The notes beneath the pieces were generated by a model. That model did not search any database, was not told the DNA's origin, and was given only the letters and a program-made list of their open reading frames with translations. Below, one piece after another: positions 1 through 5,660 of a stretch of DNA of 23,224 nt. The translations under genes were made by a program, and so were the position numbers. Every line of letters begins with the position of its first letter. The first letter of the stretch is position 1. The DNA comes from an uncultured Porphyromonadaceae bacterium (GTDB lineage Bacteria; Bacteroidota; Bacteroidia; Bacteroidales; Muribaculaceae). The DNA lies in the NCBI GenBank assembly GCA_947176615.1, contig CAMWRO010000015.1, positions 1 to 23,224 of the forward strand, in the 5' to 3' direction.

Positions 1-751
1 ACCCGGTGTGCTGCGTGATGTCGAGATAGTGGAGTATGGCGCCCGACGCGACGATGGCGAGCTGAAGATGGTCGACGCCGAATCCTTTCAGCGACGCGGT
101 CTCAAACTGTTTCAGCAGCCTGTCATGGGCGGCCTCGGGGGTAAACATCCAGTCATCGAGCTCCGACAGCAGATAACTGTCGTCGAAAGCCTCCCTTACC
201 AGCGCCTTTTTCCCGCGCTCGACAAGCACCTCCTTGGGGGCGAAGTTGGAAAGAAGTTTCCCCACATAATCAGTGTCGCCCTCGGCTGTCATGAATTCCC
301 CGGTCGAAATGTCGAGAAACGCCACACCGACCGCGCCCTGCTTGGCGAAATGGACCGCCCCGAGGAAATTGTTCTCGCGGTGGTCAAGGATATTGTCATT
401 GATGGCAACGCCCGGGGTCACAAGCTCGGTGATGCCGCGCTTGACCAGTTTCTTGGTGGTCTTGGGATCCTCAAGCTGCTCGCATATAGCGACGCGCTTT
501 CCGGCACGCACGAGGCGCGGAAGATAGGTGTCAAGCGCGTGATGCGGAAACCCGGCAAGCTCGACCGACTGCGCCGACCCGTTGGCGCGGCGCGTCAGCG
601 TTATGCCCAGAATCTCCGAGGCCGTGATGGCATCGTCGCTGAACGTCTCATAAAAATCCCCCACCCTGAACAGCAGTATCGCATCGGGATGCTTTGCCTT
701 CATCTGAAGATACTGTTTCATCAGCGGGGTCTCTACTATCTTCTTTGCCAT
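1..751 (-). CDS. mutS: DNA mismatch repair protein MutS, N-terminal part (gene runs off left edge)
   Basis: MutS recognises mismatches and small loops in DNA and recruits MutL. Only the first 250 codons are in the window; the clamp, lever and ATPase domains lie beyond the left edge. The protein starts MAKKIVETPLMKQY and carries the mismatch-binding motif GDFYETF, with the Phe-x-Glu residues at F33 and E35. The following stretch (ITLTRR, GFPHHALDTYLPRLV, RVAICEQLEDP, VTPGVAINDN) is the typical MutS domain I. The connector domain begins around residue 130 (GAVGVAFLDISTGEF). The ATG at 749-751 is chosen because it gives the normal MutS N-terminus and lies about 25 bases downstream of a good -7 box. 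It is transcribed away from the palindrome cluster and phage-like island on its right. Confidence 0.97.
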   Translation of the reverse strand, partial: MAKKIVETPLMKQYLQMKAKHPDAILLFRVGDFYETFSDDAITASEILGITLTRRANGSAQSVELAGFPHHALDTYLPRLVRAGKRVAICEQLEDPKTTKKLVKRGITELVTPGVAINDNILDHRENNFLGAVHFAKQGAVGVAFLDISTGEFMTAEGDTDYVGKLLSNFAPKEVLVERGKKALVREAFDDSYLLSELDDWMFTPEAAHDRLLKQFETASLKGFGVDHLQLAIVASGAILHYLDITQHTG

Positions 752-776
752 AGTGATTTATCTTGTGATTCTCACA

Positions 777-807
777 CAAAATTACAATTTTTTTCTCATT
801 TGGACAA
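777..807 (-). promoter_or_regulatory. Bacteroidetes-type promoter of mutS
   Basis: On the minus strand a TTG (-33 element, 805-807) is followed after 20 bases by TAATTTTG (777-784), matching the Bacteroidetes -7 consensus TAnnTTTG. The expected transcription start is near 770, giving a leader of about 20 nt before the mutS ATG. Confidence 0.7.
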
Positions 808-864
808 CCCGGGTAACCATTCAGCGAATAATGGCGACGAGAGAGTTTTCCAGTCATAGCGTCA

Positions 865-881
865 AGCCACCGGAGGTGGCT
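865..881. repeat. Short palindrome (7-bp stem)
   Basis: AGCCACC (865-871), a 3-base loop and GGTGGCT (875-881) form a perfect small hairpin. It lies in the spacer between mutS and the phage-like island, just before the larger palindrome cluster. It has no T-tract on either side, so it is not a clear terminator. It may belong to the same family of intergenic palindromic elements. Confidence 0.6.
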
Positions 882-962
882 GCAATACCCTCAAGTCAGC
901 GATATTGCCCACAGCGACGACGCTACAAGATAAGGACTAAGAGATTGTATATTAACAAATTG

Positions 963-1178
963 CACAACAGCAATCTGACAAGATTGCCCCTTGAATAGCC
1001 GGGGGTTGCGTGTGCGCAACCCCCGGGAAAAGAACCCACACAACAGAATCTGAAAAGATTCTTCAACCCTCTGTGACAAAGAAGAATCTTTTCAGATTCC
1101 AGCCTCGTTATCGCCCTGTTCTCCGGGTTGCGTGTGCGCAACCCGGAGCTACTCAAGGCAGCAATCTTATCAGATTGC
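963..1178. repeat. Cluster of six hairpins arranged as a mirror-image array (REP/BIME-like)
   Basis: Six palindromes occur in the order A-B-C-C'-B'-A'. A is 970-987 (GCAATCT stem, 4-base loop). B is 999-1026 (12-bp perfect stem, TGTG loop). C is 1045-1062 (AGAATCT stem). C' is 1084-1099, B' is 1121-1148 (12-bp perfect stem, TGTG loop) and A' is 1161-1178. The 20 bases at 1045-1064 reappear as reverse complement at 1081-1100 with one mismatch. A' is the reverse complement of A with one change. B and B' share the same 20-base core GGGTTGCGTGTGCGCAACCC (1003-1022 and 1125-1144). A and C are also preceded by the same octamer CACAACAG (963-970 and 1039-1046). No convincing gene fits here. The arrangement resembles bacterial interspersed mosaic elements; mobility is inferred only. 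Confidence 0.75.
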
Positions 1179-1260
1179 AAACTTTATGATAATAGCCTAA
1201 ATTACTGATTTTTCGCAAAAAATGCGACATTATCGCACCAAAAACGCCGTCGCGGGGCAT

Positions 1261-1268
1261 TACCTTTG
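1261..1268 (+). promoter_or_regulatory. Candidate -7 promoter box for the phage-like island
   Basis: TACCTTTG matches the Bacteroidetes -7 consensus TAnnTTTG and lies about 50 bases before the ATG at 1317. A TTG at the expected -33 position is missing, so the promoter may be weak or activator-dependent. The box overlaps upstream in-frame TTG codons, which argues against starting the gene there. The AT-rich stretch 1179-1260 shows nothing else recognisable. Confidence 0.45.
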
Positions 1269-1316
1269 TGCTTCCGATCCAAGATGAATTTTGTCCATAA
1301 AAAAATTGTGTGTATT

Positions 1317-1838
1317 ATGAAAACAACCCTTTCTCAACCCGAAATGATTGCCCGGTGGCGGCTCCACCGCTATCACGAGCCTCTGCGCAACGACTGCTCG
1401 GTCACGCGCACCGACGGCATCGACCTCGACTCCATCATCGTCACCGAAATGGAGGCTTGGTACTTCAATCTACTCGACACCGCGCCGCCCGACCTGCTTG
1501 TGACTGCCGACATTTCCTCAGAGGTCGCGATGTCGCGTGACTCCGACGGGGTTGCGCGCATACCGCTGCCTACGGGTGTCAGACGCGTAATAGAAGTCGG
1601 CGTGTCGTCGTGGCCGTGCCCCGCGCAGATAGTGACCGACCCGCATTCGGCCACCGCCCGGCGGCAACGCCACAAATTCACCCGCGCAGGGTCGTCCTCC
1701 CCCGTCGCCATTCACAGCGGCGGAGTTCTGACACTCTATTCCGTCCCTCAGCGGGGACGCCTGACCACACTCACCGTCGTGCGTGACCCCGAGCCGGGCA
1801 CCTACCCCCTCGACACCCGCGCCCTCGCCCTGATTTGA
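1317..1838 (+). CDS. Unknown protein in a phage-like island, possibly a head-tail connector relative
   Basis: This is a 173-residue protein starting MKTTLSQPEMIARWRL. I do not recognise the family with certainty. The N-terminal half is rich in acidic residues and predicted helix (DGIDLDSIIVTEMEAWYFNLL). The C-terminal half looks like beta strands (LTLYSVPQRGRLTTLTVV). It has no signal peptide or membrane segment. It lies 81 bases upstream of a portal-like gene on the same strand. In tailed phages the portal is often next to a small connector/adaptor gene, and size and context suggest that role by inference only. The ATG at 1317 is preferred over the one at 1284 because it leaves a normal leader after the -7 box at 1261. 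The stop lies within a TGATT triplicate. Confidence 0.6.
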   Translation: MKTTLSQPEMIARWRLHRYHEPLRNDCSVTRTDGIDLDSIIVTEMEAWYFNLLDTAPPDLLVTADISSEVAMSRDSDGVARIPLPTGVRRVIEVGVSSWPCPAQIVTDPHSATARRQRHKFTRAGSSSPVAIHSGGVLTLYSVPQRGRLTTLTVVRDPEPGTYPLDTRALALI

Positions 1839-1907
1839 TTTGATTTTTATTTGTCATTCAATCTGTTATTTTTTATTTGTTATTCGTTATTTGTTATTTG
1901 TTATTCG
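1831..1907 (+). repeat. Short tandem repeats: TGATT x3 then heptads TTATTTG/TTATTCG x5
   Basis: TGATT is repeated three times at 1831-1845, across the stop codon of the upstream gene, so TGA occurs once in each reading frame. At 1873-1907 five heptads in perfect register alternate TTATTTG and TTATTCG, ending 12 bases before the portal-like gene. A similar heptad array lies at the 3' end of infB (5632-5659). Confidence 0.75.
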
Positions 1908-1919
1908 TAATCTGTCAAC

Positions 1920-3224
1920 ATGTTTCCACAATTCACTTCCGCCCGCGATGCTTGGATGGCATGCGGCGAAATGCGCCGTGTGCGCACCCGTATGAAAAAC
2001 TTCACCTACGGCCGTCAATGGGATGACAAAACCGTGGGAAAAGACGGCAAAGTCATGACCGAAGGGGACCGTATGCGCAGCGACGGCATGTATCCCCTGA
2101 CCAACAACCTGTTGCGCAACCTCGTCAAGAGTGTCGTGGGGCGTTTCCGCGCCCTTGCCTCATCGGAACGCACATTCCTGTCAGCCCTTCCGCCCGACAT
2201 CGCCGCCCGCAACAACCTCAACGAGCTTGACAGCCGCCTGCTTGAGGAATTCCTCATCTCGGGATGCGCCGTGCAGCGGGTCATCTATGAACGCCGCATA
2301 GGGCATCAGGGTGTGTGGGTCGACAACGTGTCACCCTCGCGCGTGTTCTTCTCCCGGTTCACCGATCCCCGTGGCAGCGACATGGAACTGATCGGGATGC
2401 TCCACGAGTGGACCCTGCCCGAGATTATAATGCGTTTCGGCCACGGAGACGCAAAGCGCAACAGATTTCTCACCGAAACCTATGGTGCCGACTTGTCCCG
2501 CGGCGTGCCGTTCACACAGGCAAGCCTGTTTGCCCCCTCCGACGAGGCCGTCTTCCACCTTCCCTCCGACCCCTCGCGGTGCCGCGTTATCGAGGTGTGG
2601 ACACGCGACATAAGCCCCCGTCACGATAACCCCGACATATTCGACGCAAAATGGATGTGCCGCTATTTCGCCCCCGACGGCACTCTGCTCGACGAGACCG
2701 CCTCCCCGTTTCCCTCGGGCATGCACCCGTTTGCCATCACCCTTTACCCGCTGACCGACGGTGAAGTCCATCCCTTTATCGAGGATGTCGTCGACAACCA
2801 GCTCCACATCAACCGCACCATCACCATTCTTGACAAGATGATGTCGGCATCGGCCAAAAGCCTTTTGATACTTCCCGAAGGGGCACTCCCGCAGGAATAT
2901 ACCGTCCAGCAGGCCGTCGACATGTGGAATGTCCCGGGCGGCGTGATACCGCTGTCGCGTCACTGCGAACAGATGCCCTTCCAGCTGACAACCGGAAATA
3001 TCAATCCCGCCGCGTCACAGATGCTTAATCTCCAGATGTCGATGTTCCGGCAGATTTCGGGTGTCTCGGGACTGCTTCAGGGGCAGGATGTCAGTCCGTC
3101 GGTCTCATCCAGCTCCATTGACACTCAGGTCAGCAACTCGCTAATCGCCTTGATGGACATTTTCGAGACATTCAACGCCTTTCGCTCACGTCGCGACTCC
3201 CTCGCACTGACAATCACCCGTTAA
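1920..3224 (+). CDS. Phage portal-like protein, C-terminally shortened
   Basis: This 434-residue protein resembles portal proteins of Bacteroidetes phages, which form the dodecameric DNA channel at a capsid vertex. Supporting stretches, recognised from memory, are the N-terminal FTYGRQWDD and MYPLTNNLLRNLVKSVVGRFRA (about residues 35-78), and the middle HPFIEDVVDNQLHINRTITILDKMM (about 282-306). The late block QISGVSGLLQGQDVSPSVSSSSIDTQVSNS (about 378-407) also fits. The protein ends soon after FNAFRSRRDSLALTITR, where portals normally continue with a long helical C-terminus, so it is probably truncated. No terminase, capsid, tail or integrase gene is present, so this is a remnant or domesticated fragment. 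Base composition matches its neighbours, suggesting an old insertion. It ends 6 bases before a terminator serving the opposite strand. Confidence 0.72.
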   Translation: MFPQFTSARDAWMACGEMRRVRTRMKNFTYGRQWDDKTVGKDGKVMTEGDRMRSDGMYPLTNNLLRNLVKSVVGRFRALASSERTFLSALPPDIAARNNLNELDSRLLEEFLISGCAVQRVIYERRIGHQGVWVDNVSPSRVFFSRFTDPRGSDMELIGMLHEWTLPEIIMRFGHGDAKRNRFLTETYGADLSRGVPFTQASLFAPSDEAVFHLPSDPSRCRVIEVWTRDISPRHDNPDIFDAKWMCRYFAPDGTLLDETASPFPSGMHPFAITLYPLTDGEVHPFIEDVVDNQLHINRTITILDKMMSASAKSLLILPEGALPQEYTVQQAVDMWNVPGGVIPLSRHCEQMPFQLTTGNINPAASQMLNLQMSMFRQISGVSGLLQGQDVSPSVSSSSIDTQVSNSLIALMDIFETFNAFRSRRDSLALTITR

Positions 3225-3229
3225 GACAT

Positions 3230-3266
3230 AAAAAATCGCCTCTTGTCAATATTGACAAGAGGCGAT
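3230..3266 (-). terminator. Intrinsic terminator of the 34-residue ORF (perfect 32-bp palindrome)
   Basis: Bases 3235-3266 form a perfect palindrome with 16-base arms centred at 3250/3251. On the minus strand it is followed by six T (3230-3235), giving a classic intrinsic terminator 17 bases after the stop codon of the small ORF. On the plus strand it lies just after the portal-like gene but lacks a T-tract. Confidence 0.85.
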
Positions 3267-3283
3267 CTGTAATCAGTAAAATT

Positions 3284-3388
3284 TCAACATACTCTTCTGT
3301 TTACATGCCCGTGGTCATTGTCATGAACATAAATCTGGGCACTGGCCTCGCAATACCATTTTGCGGCCTTTTTGATAAAATTAAGCAT
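3284..3388 (-). CDS. Small protein of 34 residues in its own transcription unit
   Basis: The ORF encodes a 34-residue protein starting MLNFIKKAAKWYCEASAQIY and ending HGHVNRRVC. I do not recognise it. The first 20 residues could form an amphipathic helix with Lys on one face and Leu/Phe/Ile/Trp/Tyr on the other. The tail is rich in Asp and His, with one Cys in each half. The case for a real gene is its setting: a -7 box TACCTTTG at 3449-3456, a leader of about 53 nt, and a strong intrinsic terminator 17 bases after the stop. Together they define a minus-strand transcript of about 210 nt. The alternative is a non-coding RNA in which this ORF is incidental. Confidence 0.55.
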   Translation of the reverse strand: MLNFIKKAAKWYCEASAQIYVHDNDHGHVNRRVC

Positions 3389-3448
3389 AACTCAAAAATT
3401 TAATTACCTAAAACAATCTTTGTCTATCTTATATTCCTTAAAACGCTG

Positions 3449-3456
3449 CAAAGGTA
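3449..3456 (-). promoter_or_regulatory. -7 promoter box for the small ORF transcript
   Basis: On the minus strand the sequence reads TACCTTTG followed by GCAG, a strong match to the Bacteroidetes -7 box. No TTG stands at the usual -33 distance. The expected start of transcription is near 3441. Confidence 0.6.
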
Positions 3457-3543
3457 CAAAATGTTTTTAAATTATGTTGTATAACATATATAATTTAACA
3501 TTTCCCCCTATTATAAAGATTCCGGCTGCGCCTGAGTGGAGAT

Positions 3544-3574
3544 AAAAAATAAAAGATAACAAAGGGGTTATCTT
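3544..3574 (-). terminator. Terminator of the folK-alkD / glycosyltransferase unit
   Basis: AAGATAAC (3553-3560) and GTTATCTT (3567-3574) form an 8-bp stem with a 6-base loop. On the minus strand it is followed by a T-rich run (3544-3554). It begins 6 bases after the glycosyltransferase stop codon. Two heptads TTCACCT/TTCACCC (3573-3586) overlap the stop region. Confidence 0.7.
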
Positions 3575-3580
3575 CACCTT

Positions 3581-4354
3581 TCACCCTTCAGATTTTCTTT
3601 TCTTGATAAGTCGTTTTGCCACGCTGTAGGCAAGCATTTCGGTGCGGAAAGCCTCGCGCGAAATGGCGCGGCCCGCTTGGCCGTCGAGAATCCCGCCGTG
3701 GGAGATATAGGTGCTGAAAAACGCTTTCAACCCGTGCATCAGCGGTGAACCGGCGGCGATAGAGTCAGCTTCAGTCGCGATGACACGCGCGCGGATGGCG
3801 GCGTGGTTGTTGTTGACCGCCTCAAACTTTTCATGCGTGTCACAACGGTAATGAAGTATGTCGCCGTCAAGACGGCACGGACGGATAGTGTCACGGAATA
3901 TCACCCGCTCGGCAACGTCGCGCAGGTTCCAGTTGGCATACCGTTTGTCAAATAGCCGTATCTGCAAGTCGGGGTACCATCCGCAGCGGCGCACAGGAAC
4001 ACCGCAGTAGAAATTAAGCCGCGACATCGAGTAGACGCGGTGCTTTTCAAGGCCGTCTTCCTTCAGCGTGATTATCGAGTTGCGCAACGCCGGCGACAAC
4101 ACCTCGTCGGCATCGAGCGACAGGACATAGGGATGGGTTGTCAGCGATGTGGCATACTGCCTCTGCACCCCGTAGCCGTCAAAATGGCGGTGGGAGATTT
4201 TGCAGCCGTAACGGCGGCAGATTTCAACGGTCGAGTCGGTCGACATCGAGTCGACCACTATTATCTCGTCAGCCACACCGACGAGAGAGTCGAGACACGC
4301 TGCGATGCGTTTCTCCTCGTTGTAGACCAGTATTGTTGCCGATATTTTGGTCAT
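3581..4354 (-). CDS. Glycosyltransferase family 2, WaaE/KdtX-like
   Basis: A 257-residue cytosolic or membrane-associated GT-A glycosyltransferase, likely transferring a sugar in lipopolysaccharide core or surface glycan synthesis. It begins with the GT2 signature ISATILVYNEEKRIAACLDSL. The nucleotide-binding Asp is in IIVVDSMSTDST (D35, D40) and the metal-binding DxD is LSLDADE (D81, D83). The segment WYPDLQIRLFDKRYANW and the His-rich LHYRCDTHEKF are typical of the WaaE-like subfamily. There is no transmembrane segment; the C-terminus is basic (KRLIKKRKSEG). The gene starts 11 bases after the folK-alkD stop and is probably co-transcribed with it. A terminator follows directly. The donor and acceptor sugars cannot be told from the sequence. 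Confidence 0.9.
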   Translation of the reverse strand: MTKISATILVYNEEKRIAACLDSLVGVADEIIVVDSMSTDSTVEICRRYGCKISHRHFDGYGVQRQYATSLTTHPYVLSLDADEVLSPALRNSIITLKEDGLEKHRVYSMSRLNFYCGVPVRRCGWYPDLQIRLFDKRYANWNLRDVAERVIFRDTIRPCRLDGDILHYRCDTHEKFEAVNNNHAAIRARVIATEADSIAAGSPLMHGLKAFFSTYISHGGILDGQAGRAISREAFRTEMLAYSVAKRLIKKRKSEG

Positions 4355-4365
4355 ATCTTCATCTT

Positions 4366-5514
4366 TTATTTCTGTTTCATGTAATGGCGCCTGCGTTCCT
4401 CGGGCAGCCTTTCAACCGCATATCGCAGCGCCGTGCGCGGCATCACCGCGGCGTGGCGGTCAAGGAATCCTGTCAGCGCGTCAATGTCGCGCTTGCCTGC
4501 CTCGCGAAGTAGCCAGCCGGTGGCCTTGTGGATGAGCAGGTGGGTGTGCGCGAGGTATTTTTCGGCGAGTTTCAGCGTCATGGACATCTCTCCGGCCCTC
4601 ACCATCGCCATTGTCGAGACAATCGCGATGCGCTCGCGCCACAGGTTGCCGCTATCGCTCAGCCGGTCGAGAATGTCGGTCTCGCCGGTTGCGACGACAT
4701 GTGCCCCGAGGATTTCATAACATGACAGGTCGACAAGGTCCCAGTTGTTGGCCCGCTCGGCATTGTCAAGGTAAAATTCCACCGTCCGGCGCCTTTCCTC
4801 CGGGTCGCGCAGCTTTTTGTAGCGGGCGACGAGGGCAAGAAAACCTGACAGGCGGTATTCATGCTCGGGACTACGGAGCATGCAGGCAATCGTTTCGAGC
4901 GGCGCCGCGTAGTAATCGCGGGCAATCGCACGGTTCTCAGGCACGGTCAGTCCGATAAACAGGTCGCCCTCGCCATACTCTCCCGGCCCCGTCTTGAAGA
5001 AACGCGAGAGGATGGCTATCTTGTCGGGATTGGCGGCATCGAGCAGCCGCCCCTTCCATTCCGCGGCAAGCAGCTCGGCTGCGCTTTTACCTGACAACGG
5101 GTCTCTCCACGACGGCTCCAGCGAGACCATCGGCAGGAGGACAAAACGCCGGTCACGCATACGCGGGTGTGGCAGAGTCAGTTCCGCCGATTCGATTACA
5201 GTTTCCCCGACCGCAATAAGGTCTATGTCGATAGAGCGGTCAATGTAGTCACCCGATGCGTCACGATGAGGCGACGGGTCGATTTCACGCTCAATCCCTC
5301 TGAGGATGCGCAGCAGTGCGACAGGCTCAATCCCGGCATCAAGAGCGATTCCGAGATTGATAAACTTGTTGGCCGACTCAAATCCCCATGCCGGGGTCTC
5401 GACCAGCGGGGCACGGCGCGCTTTTACGCCCAGCCGCTCCTCGATCATCGCGGCAGCTTTGGCGACAATCTTCTTGCGGTCACCGAGATTGGACCCGATA
5501 TTGATGTGAACCAT
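4366..5514 (-). CDS. folK: Fused HPPK (FolK) and AlkD-like DNA alkylation repair protein
   Basis: One uninterrupted 382-residue ORF joins two enzymes. Residues 1-150 are 6-hydroxymethyl-7,8-dihydropterin pyrophosphokinase, which transfers pyrophosphate from ATP in folate synthesis. Marks are MVHINIGSNLGDR, the metal-binding Asp pair in RSIDIDLI (D96, D98) and LPHPRMRDRRFVLLPM (114-129). Residues about 155-382 are an AlkD-like HEAT-repeat protein of the DNA alkylation repair family. It shows RFFKTGPGEYGEGD (171-184), NNWDLVDLS (W258 and D262, matching the aromatic/Asp pair of AlkD glycosylases), WRERIAIV (292-299) and HKATGWLLRE (W334). The AlkD part starts almost at once after the HPPK tail, with no linker. 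It lies downstream of infB, beyond a terminator, and upstream of the glycosyltransferase. Both domains look intact; the fusion itself is unusual. Confidence 0.92.
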   Translation of the reverse strand: MVHINIGSNLGDRKKIVAKAAAMIEERLGVKARRAPLVETPAWGFESANKFINLGIALDAGIEPVALLRILRGIEREIDPSPHRDASGDYIDRSIDIDLIAVGETVIESAELTLPHPRMRDRRFVLLPMVSLEPSWRDPLSGKSAAELLAAEWKGRLLDAANPDKIAILSRFFKTGPGEYGEGDLFIGLTVPENRAIARDYYAAPLETIACMLRSPEHEYRLSGFLALVARYKKLRDPEERRRTVEFYLDNAERANNWDLVDLSCYEILGAHVVATGETDILDRLSDSGNLWRERIAIVSTMAMVRAGEMSMTLKLAEKYLAHTHLLIHKATGWLLREAGKRDIDALTGFLDRHAAVMPRTALRYAVERLPEERRRHYMKQK

Positions 5515-5583
5515 GTTGTCAGATAAAAAATATCAAATGACATATTTCAAATAACAGATATCAAATAAAAAATAACATATTTC

Positions 5584-5633
5584 AAAAAATGGCCGATAAA
5601 AGAGCTTTAACCATCTTTTATCCGCCATTTTTT
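5584..5633 (-). terminator. Terminator after infB
   Basis: On the minus strand AAAAAATGGC, one mismatch and GATAAAAG pair with CTTTTATC and GCCATTTTTT across a loop of about 12 bases, ending in a T6 run (5584-5589). It lies 28 bases after the infB stop and so ends the rimP-nusA-infB operon. The symmetric A/T flanks could let it work in both directions. The AT-rich stretch 5515-5583 to folK-alkD holds only degenerate repeats and no clear -7 box. Confidence 0.8.
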
Positions 5634-5659
5634 ATTTGTTATTTGTTATCTGTTACTTG
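5632..5659. repeat. Heptad repeat at the infB 3' end
   Basis: Four heptads in register: TTATTTG, TTATTTG, TTATCTG, TTACTTG, ending one base before the infB stop codon complement. Read on the minus strand each unit carries TAA (the unit from TTATCTG reads CAGATAA), so stop codons follow the infB stop in all three frames. The same heptad family occurs at 1873-1907. Confidence 0.75.
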
Positions 5660-5660
5660 T

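Noticed and set aside
8..859. Plus-strand ORF of 283 codons at the left edge
   Set aside because: It is the antisense of the MutS N-terminus, which is clear on the minus strand.
963..1178. CRISPR array
   Set aside because: The repeats are nested palindromes in mirror order, without equal spacers or unit length, and no cas gene is present.
891..1180. Minus-strand ORFs of 62 and 85 codons over the hairpin array
   Set aside because: Their translations come from the palindromic repeats themselves and no promoter or family is seen.
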